The notes: generated by a model not told the origin, from the letters alone. A DNA stretch of 23,070 nucleotides from 2-02-FULL-55-14 sp964581115 (GCA_964581115.1 CAZOMY010000042.1:1-23070); one strand, 5' to 3'. Positions 7,724 through 15,076 are shown, counted from the stretch's first letter. Translations and numbers: made by a program.

Positions 7724-8404
7724 ATGGTGCATGAAACCCGCACGTCCGCCCTCCAACCCTACGGCCGGGGTTGGCGGTTCGTTGAGCTGTTCCTGCTGTA
7801 CGGACTCCTGCCGATCTTGCCGTTGACCGGAGCGATCCCCCGGCCGTGGTTCGTTTGGCTGTACGTGCTCGCCGTGCCCGCGGCTCTCTGGTTGCGCAGA
7901 ACCTCGGGCTCCTCCGAACCGGGTCTCTGGTCGCCGACGCATGCGGCATTGGAGCGTATGTCGGCGCGCAGGATGCTTCTCCGGTTCGCCTTCAGCGCCG
8001 GTGTCGTCGCCGTCGGGACATGGTGGTTTCTACCGGACCGTTTCCTGGATTTCCCAATGCGCGAGCCGACGATCTGGCTCGCCGTGATGGTCTTCTATCC
8101 GGTCCTTGCCGTCTATCCGCAGGAGCTTCTGTTCCGGTCTTACTTCTTGCGAAGGTATGCGGCTCTCTTTCCATCGGCCATATCTTTGACCGTTGCGAGC
8201 AGTGTGTTCTTTGGCTGGGCACACGTCGGCTACGGGCACGCCGCTTCGATCATCCTCAGCACCATCGGAGGTCTTTTCTTTGCCGACACCTTCCGAAGGT
8301 CGGGGTCGCTGCGCCTTGCCTGCCTCGAGCATGCGTTGTACGGCGACCTGATGTTCACGATCGGACTCGGTCACCTTTTTTACGCCGGATGGAACACGCC
8401 TTGA
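7724..8404 (+). CDS. CPBP-type intramembrane protease homologue (CAAX protease/ABI family)
   Basis: A 226-residue membrane protein with about six hydrophobic helices. The CPBP motifs are seen in order: YPQELLFRSYF (132-142) in the place of EExxxR, with Gln-Glu instead of Glu-Glu; FFGWAHVGYGH (162-172) with His167; and LEHALYGD (201-208) with His203. CPBP proteins resemble Rce1-type glutamate proteases, and many bacterial ones act in peptide maturation or self-protection. The substrate is unknown. I start at ATG 7724, preceded by TAAGG. A longer open frame from TTG 7493 runs through the terminator and heptamer repeats and is not credible. No peptide or bacteriocin gene is beside it. Confidence 0.75.
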   Translation: MVHETRTSALQPYGRGWRFVELFLLYGLLPILPLTGAIPRPWFVWLYVLAVPAALWLRRTSGSSEPGLWSPTHAALERMSARRMLLRFAFSAGVVAVGTWWFLPDRFLDFPMREPTIWLAVMVFYPVLAVYPQELLFRSYFLRRYAALFPSAISLTVASSVFFGWAHVGYGHAASIILSTIGGLFFADTFRRSGSLRLACLEHALYGDLMFTIGLGHLFYAGWNTP

Positions 8405-8754
8405 CCTTGTGATCGGACGATCATAGATTGGTCGGGCGATCCTTCTCTTCAGCCCTCCCCCCGCTGTCCCCCCAGCTTCACTCTCAACGGCTCACTTCTA
8501 CCATCTCACTTCTACCTTCTACCTTCTCACTTCTACCTTCTACCTTCTCACTTCTACCNNNNNNNNNNNNNNNNNNNNNNNNNNNNNNNNNNNNNNNNNN
8601 NNNNNNNNNNNNNNNNNNNNNNNNNNNNNNNNNNNNNNNNNNNNNNNNNNNNNNNNNNTCTCACTTCTACCTTCTACCTTCTCACTTCTACCTTCTACCT
8701 TCTCACTTCTACCTTCTCACTTCTACCTTCTCACTTCTACCTTCTCACTTTGCC
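8405..8754. repeat. TTCTACC/TTCTCAC heptamer array containing a scaffold gap
   Basis: From 8489 to 8748 the sequence is built from 7-bp units without interruption apart from the N run. TTCTACC and TTCTCAC alternate, first mostly as one TTCTCAC per two TTCTACC, then strictly one to one near the end. About ten units precede the gap and thirteen follow it. The strand shown is pure C/T/A with almost no G. The array ends 6 bp before the next start codon. No unique spacers are present, so it is not a CRISPR. Positions 8405-8488 hold no gene. Confidence 0.9.
8559..8658. other. scaffold gap of 100 N
   Basis: Exactly 100 undetermined bases lie inside the heptamer array, with the same repeat phase on both sides. 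The round number indicates a placeholder, so the real array length is unknown. Confidence 0.95.
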
Positions 8755-9381
8755 ATGGTCTCCGTCCTTTCAGACAACGTTCGCGCGTTCTGGCTCTGGT
8801 TCCAATCGGAGGAGGATCGGCTGGCAGAACGGGTCGACGATCCACCATCGTTCTTCGCAACGATCATCGAACACCTGCGCAAGGTTCATCCCGGGCTCGT
8901 CGTTGAAGTCGGTCCGGAGATCGACGGACGGCGTGAGCTTGCCATCTCAGCCGACGGGTGCCTCGAGGTGTTTCCAGCCGTTCTCGCGACCACTTCGTTT
9001 GCGCCGGAACTCCAGCGATGGACGGTCGTCGCGTTCCGGCAACCCAAGCCCGACGCATTGTTCCTGAGCGGTCCCGGTTTCGAGCTGAACGCCGAATACC
9101 TCTGGTTCAGGTCGAAGCCGAGCGACCAGCTGCTGCATCTCGACCTTGTCTACTCGGGCGGACGTGAAGTCCCCGAATCGATGCTTGAACAGGCGGGATT
9201 CCTCATGGTCGACCTCATGGTCGGCGAGTTCGCCATGGAGGTCTACATCGGTCGCTGCGTTACGCGTCGGGGCAAGCCGCAGGGCGAGCGGCCGTTGTGC
9301 GAACTGCCGGGGGTGGTCGAAGCGCACGCGGCGCGTGTGGACGCTTCCACCGTACTGAGGCCGTGGGAGATGGCCATGTGA
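8755..9381 (+). CDS. conserved hypothetical protein of unknown function
   Basis: A 208-residue soluble protein with no signal peptide or membrane segment. It opens with an aromatic, acidic helix (AFWLWFQSEEDRLAE, 11-25), followed by LRKVHPGLVVEVGPEIDG (41-58), RELAISADG (60-68) and RWTVVAFRQPKPDA (88-101). It resembles a family of bacterial proteins sharing this WxWF...HPGLxxEhGP...ISAxG pattern, perhaps related to DUF695-like folds. I cannot assign a function. The ATG at 8755 is the first after the heptamer array and has no ribosome site. The frame stays open through the array only because the repeat lacks stop triplets, so I do not include that extension. Confidence 0.7.
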   Translation: MVSVLSDNVRAFWLWFQSEEDRLAERVDDPPSFFATIIEHLRKVHPGLVVEVGPEIDGRRELAISADGCLEVFPAVLATTSFAPELQRWTVVAFRQPKPDALFLSGPGFELNAEYLWFRSKPSDQLLHLDLVYSGGREVPESMLEQAGFLMVDLMVGEFAMEVYIGRCVTRRGKPQGERPLCELPGVVEAHAARVDASTVLRPWEMAM

Positions 9382-9446
9382 GCGGAGGGCAGCATGGGAC
9401 ATGGAGCCCGCGGCACGGGATGTGGAACGAAGCGCATGACGGATGA

Positions 9447-9560
9447 CTCTTGGTGCTTGGTGCGTGATGTTGAGACATGGAACATGGTGCTTCGTCACGG
9501 GTCAAGCTCCAAGCACCAATGCTCAATCTCAGATCCCGAGCACCAAGAGATTGTTGGTGC
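9447..9560. repeat. inverted TTGGTGC/ACATGGA heptamer cluster
   Basis: TTGGTGC occurs twice in tandem (9450-9463) and again at 9554-9560. Its complement GCACCAA is at 9513-9519, and a 10-bp inverted pair CTCTTGGTGC (9447-9456) / GCACCAAGAG (9540-9549) frames the region. ACATGGA/ACATGGT (9475-9488) is a further 7-bp tandem pair. The whole 9382-9653 gap shows no gene. It looks like decayed tandem repeats arranged head to head. Confidence 0.6.
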
Positions 9561-9653
9561 GGATCTCCCGAAGGCCCGGCTTGCTCGGTTCCCGAGAGTC
9601 CCGTACGTTGGGGAAGCGACATCGAAGCCCCGCACGTCTCGTTCTACGACTCC

Positions 9654-10493
9654 ATGCGCAAACTACTGAACGCCGCCCGAAAGATCCTTGTCGCTGTCAT
9701 TGCGGCCCTCATTTTCTGGACCCTTCTCCTCATGATCTTCGAAGAGCGTTTCGTCTTCTTTCCACGTTCTTACCCCAACGGTCCGTACGAGGATGCCCGA
9801 TTCATTCCCGGGTTGCAGGAGCACGAGGTCTTGACGCCGGATGGTTTGCGCCTGCACGCCTGGTATGCGCCGGTCGATTCCCCCATTGCGGTGATCATCC
9901 ACGCACACGGCAACGGAGGCAATCTCTCCTACGACATCGAGCGGATCCGGCGGATGCAGAGGGCGGGACTCGCGTTGTTCGCATACGACTACCGCGGCTA
10001 CGGCAAGAGCGAAGGTTCTCCATCCGAGGCCGGCGTCATTGTCGACGCCATGGCGGCGTATGACCATCTTCGCGACTCGTTACAGATTCCGGCCACGAAG
10101 ATCATTCTGTGGGGCACCAGCCTCGGAGGCGCGGTGAGCGTTCAATTGGCCGCCCAACGACCGGTGGCAGGGATCATTCTCGAATCCACGTTCACATCCG
10201 CACGCGACGTGGCGGCTCGTGCGTATCCGTTCCTCCCCGTGCGGTGGCTCATGCGCACGTCCTTCAACAGCATCGAAACCCTCAGTTCGCTTTCTCTCCC
10301 CACGCTTCATGTTCACGGCGATCAGGACGAGGTCATCGACATCGATCTGGGGCGCCGCTTGTTCGAGGCAGCGCCAGGGCCGAAGGAGTGGTATGAGATC
10401 GCCGGAGCCGGCCATAACAATACGCTTTTCGTCGGTGGAGCCGAATATGTCCGCCGCGTTGTCGACTTCGCCAGGCGTTCCGCCTCAGGTTGA
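9654..10493 (+). CDS. membrane-anchored alpha/beta hydrolase
   Basis: A 279-residue protein with one N-terminal membrane helix (about 11-29) and an alpha/beta-hydrolase domain. HAHGNGGN (83-90) forms the oxyanion region, YDYRGYGKSEG (111-121) is typical of the BEM46/YfhR/ABHD13-like group, the nucleophile is Ser156 in GTSLGG, the acid is probably Asp225 in HGDQDEV, and the histidine is His254 in GAGHNN. The catalytic domain would face the periplasm or cytoplasmic side as an esterase, thioesterase or peptidase. Substrate is unknown. The ATG at 9654 is chosen because residues before it would come from the repeat cluster. It stands alone, with a strong hairpin after it. Confidence 0.85.
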   Translation: MRKLLNAARKILVAVIAALIFWTLLLMIFEERFVFFPRSYPNGPYEDARFIPGLQEHEVLTPDGLRLHAWYAPVDSPIAVIIHAHGNGGNLSYDIERIRRMQRAGLALFAYDYRGYGKSEGSPSEAGVIVDAMAAYDHLRDSLQIPATKIILWGTSLGGAVSVQLAAQRPVAGIILESTFTSARDVAARAYPFLPVRWLMRTSFNSIETLSSLSLPTLHVHGDQDEVIDIDLGRRLFEAAPGPKEWYEIAGAGHNNTLFVGGAEYVRRVVDFARRSASG

Positions 10494-10548
10494 GGGCAAC
10501 CTTTCGACGCCTCTTCAGGTCTAACTCAATATTGGCCCTCTGCTCAAG

Positions 10549-10576
10549 CCCGCGGCCCGCTTTTCGGGACCGCGGG
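10549..10576. terminator. GC-rich hairpin after the hydrolase gene
   Basis: CCCGCGG (10549-10555) pairs with CCGCGGG (10570-10576), and inner CCCG (10556-10559) pairs with CGGG (10565-10568), leaving a CTTTT-type loop and one bulged base. The fold is strong but has no T run after it. It may stop transcription or act as a transcript-end stabiliser. The rest of 10494-10724 shows only a small GCGCAA/TTGCGC inverted pair. Confidence 0.45.
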
Positions 10577-10724
10577 ATGCCGCACGTACACCTGCCGCAA
10601 CCTCTTGAATCACAGTATCTTCGGGCGCAACCTTCGCAACTTTGCGCTTCGGCGTGACGTAGTGCATGTCATCGGACGGTCTTCCGTCGAACACCCTTGC
10701 ACCTCAACAACCCCTGGTCTTTCC

Positions 10725-11813
10725 ATGAAGAAGCGTATGGTCATCTCCTCTGTTGCCGTCGTTGTGGTCGCCGTCGTCGGGTATCTCTTCCTCGGCAATT
10801 CCTCAAGCGAAGAAGAGGCACTCCCTCGGGTCAAGGTCGAGCGCGCGACGATCATCGACAAGGCCCTGGCCGTCGGGACGATCGAGCCTGAGAACGAGAT
10901 CTCGGTGAAATCGAAGATCTCCGGCGTCGTCAAGCACATCTATGCCGACGTTGGAGCTTACGTGCGGGCCGGTCAGCCGTTGCTCGAGGTCAAGCCCGAC
11001 CCGACGCCGCTCGAGCTGGCCGACGCCAAGCGCCAGGCCGAACTGGCGCAGGTGGACGTCGACAACCTGAACAAGGAGAAGGTGCGTCAGGTGCAGCTGC
11101 ACACCGGCGGACTCATCTCCGACAAAGAGTGGGAAGACTTCACCAAGAAATACGACGAAGCGGTCCTTCGGCTGAAGATCGCCAACGAAAAGCTTGCGCT
11201 GACGGAGAGCGGCCGGGTGATGATCGGCAACACGCAGATCGAGTCGATCATCAAAGCTCCGATCGACGGATACGTCTTGAGCCGCGCGGTCGAGGTAGGC
11301 GATCCCGTGACGCCGTTGACGTCGTTCCAGGAAGGGACGGTGCTGATGAAGATGGCCAACATGGAGCGACTGCTCTTCAAAGGAACGGTGGACGAGATCG
11401 ACGTCGGCAAAATGAAAGAAGGGATGGAGGCCGAGATCAAGGTCGGCGCTCTGCCCAATGATACGGTCAAAGGAACACTCCGAAAGATCTGGCTCAAGGC
11501 GGAGAAGAAGGAGAATGCGACGGTCTTCCCGATCGAGATCCTGATCCCCGGCGCCAAGAACTCCGTGCTGCGTGCCGGTTACTCAGCCAACGCGAACATC
11601 ATGATCGACAAGAAAGTGAACGTCCTGACGATCCCCGAGCGGGTCGTGACATTCCGGAACGACAGCGCGTTCGTGTCGATCCCCAAGGCCGTCAACGACA
11701 AGGAAGAGAGACTCATCAAGACAGGGTTGAGCGATGCGATCAAGGTCGAGATCGTGTCCGGCCTGACGGAAGGCGAGGAAGTATACGAGAAACCCGTCAA
11801 GAAGATCGAATGA
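10725..11813 (+). CDS. HlyD/MacA-type periplasmic adaptor of an ABC efflux system
   Basis: A 362-residue membrane-fusion protein. A membrane anchor spans residues 5-24. The split lipoyl domain is formed by about 60-90 (ISGVVKHIYADVGAYVRAGQ) and 172-210 (IKAPIDGYVLSRAVEVGDPV). A helical hairpin lies between them (about 96-165), followed by beta-barrel and membrane-proximal domains. It would bridge the inner-membrane permeases encoded downstream to an outer-membrane channel that is not in this window. The ATG at 10725 gives a normal signal-anchor, while an upstream in-frame ATG at 10605 adds unlikely residues. The adaptor is separated from the first permease by an inserted four-helix-bundle gene and repeats. 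Confidence 0.9.
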   Translation: MKKRMVISSVAVVVVAVVGYLFLGNSSSEEEALPRVKVERATIIDKALAVGTIEPENEISVKSKISGVVKHIYADVGAYVRAGQPLLEVKPDPTPLELADAKRQAELAQVDVDNLNKEKVRQVQLHTGGLISDKEWEDFTKKYDEAVLRLKIANEKLALTESGRVMIGNTQIESIIKAPIDGYVLSRAVEVGDPVTPLTSFQEGTVLMKMANMERLLFKGTVDEIDVGKMKEGMEAEIKVGALPNDTVKGTLRKIWLKAEKKENATVFPIEILIPGAKNSVLRAGYSANANIMIDKKVNVLTIPERVVTFRNDSAFVSIPKAVNDKEERLIKTGLSDAIKVEIVSGLTEGEEVYEKPVKKIE

Positions 11814-11825
11814 GGAGTCAGACAA

Positions 11826-11860
11826 GATTTCGGATTGCGAATTTGTGATTGCGGATTAAC
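11826..11860. repeat. GATTGCG heptamer array, left side of the inserted unit
   Basis: Five 7-bp units in phase: GATTTCG, GATTGCG, AATTTGT, GATTGCG, GATTAAC. The exact unit GATTGCG is the reverse complement of CGCAATC, which forms the array on the other side of the four-helix-bundle gene (12307-12468). The array begins 12 bp after the adaptor's stop codon. Confidence 0.75.
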
Positions 11861-11948
11861 AGAGTCTATTCAGCGAGATGTGAATCAGCGGTATGGCGGG
11901 GCGATTGGATGCCTGGTTCAAGCATGATACAACTACGGAGGGGGGCTC

Positions 11949-12308
11949 ATGGATGCAGCAGCCATGAAGGCGCGTACTCGTGCGTTCGCGCTGGATGTCA
12001 TTCGATTAGTCAGCAGACTTCGTCGTGATAGGTCGTTGGATGTCCTCGGCCGCCAGTTGTTGAAGTCGGGCACCTCGATCGGCGCGAATTATCGGTCGGC
12101 ATGTCGGGCAAGATCAAAACCTGATTTCCTTTCAAAGATCACGATCGCTGAAGAAGAGGCAGATGAGACGATCTATTGGCTCGAACTTCTCAGAGATGCT
12201 GGGATGATCGAGATGAGGGTCGCCGATCCACTTATCAAGGAAGCAAACGAACTCACGGCAATATTGACGGCGAGTGGCAGGACCACTCGTGCGGGAATCC
12301 ACAGATAA
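11949..12308 (+). CDS. four-helix-bundle protein of the 23S rRNA intervening-sequence (S23) family
   Basis: This 119-residue, mostly helical protein carries the family core LLKSGTSIGANYRSACRA (37-54), then SKITIAEEEADETIYWLELL (62-81). Homologues were first seen in intervening sequences of 23S rRNA genes and are now found scattered through Bacteroidota and candidate phyla. A related fold is the Avd accessory protein of diversity-generating retroelements. The biochemical role is unknown. The ATG at 11949 follows a purine-rich GGAG stretch (11937-11946), one of the best ribosome sites in the window. An alternative ATG is at 11964. Its stop codon overlaps the first base pairs of the right-hand heptamer array. 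No reverse transcriptase is nearby. Confidence 0.85.
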   Translation: MDAAAMKARTRAFALDVIRLVSRLRRDRSLDVLGRQLLKSGTSIGANYRSACRARSKPDFLSKITIAEEEADETIYWLELLRDAGMIEMRVADPLIKEANELTAILTASGRTTRAGIHR

Positions 12309-12468
12309 TCCGAATTCCGCAATCCGCAATCCGAATTNNNNNNNNNNNNNNNNNNNNNNNNNNNNNNNNNNNNNNNNNNNNNNNNNNNNNNNNNNNNNNN
12401 NNNNNNNNNNNNNNNNNNNNNNNNNNNNNNNNNNNNNAATCCGAATTCCGCAATCCGCAATCCGAATT
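12307..12468. repeat. AATCCGC heptamer array with internal scaffold gap
   Basis: The units AATCCGA, ATTCCGC, AATCCGC, AATCCGA run from 12307 to the gap, and the identical 31 bases are present again at 12438-12468 just after it. The array overlaps the stop of the four-helix-bundle gene and ends 5 bp before the ATG of the first permease. It is inverted relative to the 11826-11860 array. Confidence 0.85.
12338..12437. other. scaffold gap of 100 N
   Basis: Exactly 100 N flanked on both sides by the same 31-base sequence. The true distance is unknown and could be zero, with the flanks being one single copy. Confidence 0.95.
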
Positions 12469-12473
12469 TCTCC

Positions 12474-13706
12474 ATGGATCGCCTCTTCTCCATTGTCTCC
12501 GAATTTGTTCTCGATCTCCGCGCGCAGAAGCTCCGCGCGATGCTGACGATGTTCGGCATCATCTGGGGCACGGTGGCGATCACGGTGCTCGTGGCGTTCG
12601 GGATGGGCTTCAAGCGGCAGATGTCGGTCAACATGCACGGACTGGGCGAAAGCATCGGCATTATGTGGCCGGGACGTACGACGAAGCCGTGGCAGGGATT
12701 CGGCACCGGGCGGCAGATGTCCTTCATCGAGGAGGACCTCAGCCTCATCACTTCCCAGGTGAACGAGGTCAGGCTGATCAGCCCCGAATATTCCCGCCGG
12801 TCCGTCGCCCGGGTGGGCGAGAATATTCTGAACCCTCTCGTCACCGGCATTCGGCCCGGCTACGAGGACATGCGCAACCTCCTTCCAATGCCGGGTGGGC
12901 GGTTCATCAACGCCAACGACGTAGAGCATCGCCGGCGCGTGATCTTCATCGGCGACAAGGTGAGCGAGTTCCTGTTCGGCGCCACCGACCCGATCGGCCG
13001 GACCGTCATGGTGGGCGAGACTCCGTTCACGGTCATCGGGGTCATGCAGAAGAAGACGCAGAGTTCCTCCTACAACTCCCGCGACCAGGACCGTGTGTTC
13101 ATTCCATCCACGACCTATCAATCGCTCTTCGGACAGGTGTTCCTGACCAACATCATTTATCAGGTGCGAGACCCGCGTCGGGGCGAGGAAACGGCGGACG
13201 AGGTGCGCGCGGCGCTATCCAAGCGGTACAAGTTCGACCCGACGGATGAGGACGCCGTCTGGATCTGGGACACGACGCGGATGGACAAGTTCTTCTTCTA
13301 TTTCTTCCTGGGGCTTAACATCTTCCTCGGGTTGATCGGCTCGTTCACGCTTGCCGTGGCGGGCATCGGCCTGGCCAACATCATGTTCATCGTCGTGCAG
13401 GAGCGAACCAAGGAGATCGGCGTCAAGCGCGCCGTCGGGGCGACACGGAGAGACATCATGGTGCAGTTCTTTCTGGAGACGGCCTTCATTCTGGCGCTGG
13501 GAGCCGGGATCGGCTTCCTGTTCTCGGCCGGCATCATCGCGGTGCTTCAGAAGGTCCCGATCAAGGAATTCGTCGGGACCCCCGAGTTGTCGCCACTTGT
13601 CGTCGGCGTGACGATGGCGGTGCTGGCGGTGATCGGTCTTGCCGCGGGATTGTTCCCGGCGAAGCGTGCGGCGAACGCGGATGTCGTGGACTGTTTGAGG
13701 GCCTGA
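12474..13706 (+). CDS. MacB/FtsX-type ABC transporter permease (first copy)
   Basis: A 410-residue inner-membrane protein with the MacB periplasmic-domain layout. One membrane helix (about 23-45) is followed by a large periplasmic domain (about 46-272) with the family stretches GGRFINANDV, RRRVIFIGDKV and DPIGRTVMVGETPFTVIGVM. Three helices (about 275-305, 330-358, 375-397) follow. The cytoplasmic coupling element ERTKEIGVKRAVGATRRDI (310-328) and the C-terminal FPAKRAANADVVDCLRA are typical. There is no ATP-binding domain, so it needs a separate ATPase. It forms an efflux or lipoprotein-release complex with the adaptor at 10725 and the paralogue at 13835. No ribosome site is visible at ATG 12474, because the heptamer array runs up to it. 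Confidence 0.9.
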   Translation: MDRLFSIVSEFVLDLRAQKLRAMLTMFGIIWGTVAITVLVAFGMGFKRQMSVNMHGLGESIGIMWPGRTTKPWQGFGTGRQMSFIEEDLSLITSQVNEVRLISPEYSRRSVARVGENILNPLVTGIRPGYEDMRNLLPMPGGRFINANDVEHRRRVIFIGDKVSEFLFGATDPIGRTVMVGETPFTVIGVMQKKTQSSSYNSRDQDRVFIPSTTYQSLFGQVFLTNIIYQVRDPRRGEETADEVRAALSKRYKFDPTDEDAVWIWDTTRMDKFFFYFFLGLNIFLGLIGSFTLAVAGIGLANIMFIVVQERTKEIGVKRAVGATRRDIMVQFFLETAFILALGAGIGFLFSAGIIAVLQKVPIKEFVGTPELSPLVVGVTMAVLAVIGLAAGLFPAKRAANADVVDCLRA

Positions 13707-13718
13707 ATGAAAGAGGAT

Positions 13719-13814
13719 CTCGCAGAGACGCTGAGGACGCAAAGAACGCGGAGGAAGAAATGATATGATCAAGTATCTTCTTTGCGACCTCTGCGGTCGC
13801 TGCGCCTCCGCGAG
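13719..13814. repeat. inverted pair of degenerate CTCTGCG-type arrays
   Basis: The left arm (about 13719-13757) begins CTCGCAGAGACGCTGAGGAC and continues with related units containing ACGC. The right arm (about 13777-13814) has TTCTTTGCGACCTCTGCGG and ends CCTCCGCGAG, an imperfect reverse complement. The units are about 8-9 bp. The pair fills the gap between the two permease genes and could fold as an imperfect hairpin. Confidence 0.6.
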
Positions 13815-13834
13815 CAATTCTATCTTCCAAGACC

Positions 13835-15076
13835 ATGTGGCTCGAACTACTTAAAGACTTCATCGCCGACCTCAAGGCACACCGGCTTCGCGCCACGCTG
13901 ACGCTCGTCGCGATCACGTGGGGAACGGTGGCCGTCGTCCTACTGCTGGCCTTCGGCGAGGGCCTGGGCACTCAAATGCAGCTCGGCCTCACCAATGCCG
14001 GGGACCGGATCATGATCGTCTCGGGCGGTGAGACAGGACTGACGTACGAAGGGCTGCCGAAGGGCCGACGTGTCCGGCTCGTCGAAGAGGATGTTCGCAT
14101 CCTTGAGCAAGGTGTCCATGGGATCGATATGATCTCGCCGCAATACCGGAAGAACGTCACCCTCAAATACGGCAAGGTTGAAACGACGACCGAGTGCGAA
14201 GGGGTCGATGCAACGTTCGAGGACATGAGGCGCATGTACCCTGCCGCCGGCGGCCGGTTTCTGACCGCGCAGGATGTACTGCAGCAGCGCCGCGTGCTGT
14301 TTCTCGGCTCGGACATCACCAAGACCGTGTTTGGCGACGAGGACCCGATCGGAAAGATCGTGCTGGTGGATGGAGTCCCGTTCACGATGGTCGGCGTCAT
14401 GCAGAGGAAGATCCAGACCTCGATGAACAACGGTCCCGACACCGAGCGGGCGATCATGCCCTACTCGACCTTTCGAACGACCTACGGCGACCGGTATGTG
14501 AACACCATCGTGGTCCGGCCGGCGAGTCCGGACCAGCAAGCGTGGGTCAAAGAACAACTGTATGCAACGATGGGACGCAAATACCAGTTCGACCCGAGCG
14601 ACGAGCGGGCATTGAGGATCTGGGATTTCATCGAAGCCGAGAAGATCGGGCGGAAAATCGGTCTGGGCGTGACGATGTTCCTGTTCGCCATCGGCTTCCT
14701 GACCCTGCTGATCGCGGGCGTGGGGGTGGCAAATGTAATGTACGTGGTCGTCAAGGAGCGCACCCGGGAGATCGGCATCCGCATGGCGCTGGGAGCGAAG
14801 CGCTCCTACATTCTATGGCAGATCATCTTCGAGGCCTTGCTCCTCGCATTCGTGGGCGGTTCCATCGGCCTTGCGTTCTCGTGGGGCGTGGTAAGCGTCG
14901 TGAAAATGTTGCCGGCCGACGACGGTGCCATGCAGTTCCTCGGGCACCCGGTCCTGTCGGGATTCACGATGATCTTCACGGTCGGGATCCTGGGGCTGAT
15001 CGGGCTGGCGGCAGGGTATTTCCCGGCGAGGAAGGCGGCGAGTGTCGACCCCGTGGAATCACTGCGCTACGAGTAG
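13835..15076 (+). CDS. MacB/FtsX-type ABC transporter permease (second copy)
   Basis: A 413-residue paralogue of the permease at 12474 with the same topology: a first helix (about 21-42), a periplasmic domain (45-272) with GGRFLTAQDV, QRRVLFLGSDI and DPIGKIVLVDGVPFTMVGVM, then three helices. The coupling segment ERTREIGIRMALGAKRSYI (308-326) and the C-terminal ending VDPVESLRYE fit the family better than the first copy's tail. The two copies could make a heterodimeric permease or two transporters sharing one adaptor. No ATPase or TolC-like channel is in the window. The gap before it is 128 bp of inverted repeats, with no ribosome site at ATG 13835. Confidence 0.9.
   Translation: MWLELLKDFIADLKAHRLRATLTLVAITWGTVAVVLLLAFGEGLGTQMQLGLTNAGDRIMIVSGGETGLTYEGLPKGRRVRLVEEDVRILEQGVHGIDMISPQYRKNVTLKYGKVETTTECEGVDATFEDMRRMYPAAGGRFLTAQDVLQQRRVLFLGSDITKTVFGDEDPIGKIVLVDGVPFTMVGVMQRKIQTSMNNGPDTERAIMPYSTFRTTYGDRYVNTIVVRPASPDQQAWVKEQLYATMGRKYQFDPSDERALRIWDFIEAEKIGRKIGLGVTMFLFAIGFLTLLIAGVGVANVMYVVVKERTREIGIRMALGAKRSYILWQIIFEALLLAFVGGSIGLAFSWGVVSVVKMLPADDGAMQFLGHPVLSGFTMIFTVGILGLIGLAAGYFPARKAASVDPVESLRYE

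Noticed and set aside
8489..8748. CRISPR array
   Set aside because: Units are 7 bp and contiguous, without unique spacers or 25-40-bp repeats, and no cas gene is present.
11826..12468. Insertion sequence or diversity-generating retroelement
   Set aside because: No transposase, reverse transcriptase, target duplication or variable-repeat template is present. Only the four-helix-bundle gene and heptamers can be supported.
12132..13121. Long frames on both strands that pass through the second N run
   Set aside because: They owe their length to undetermined bases and a stop-poor repeat. No protein family resemblance exists on either side.
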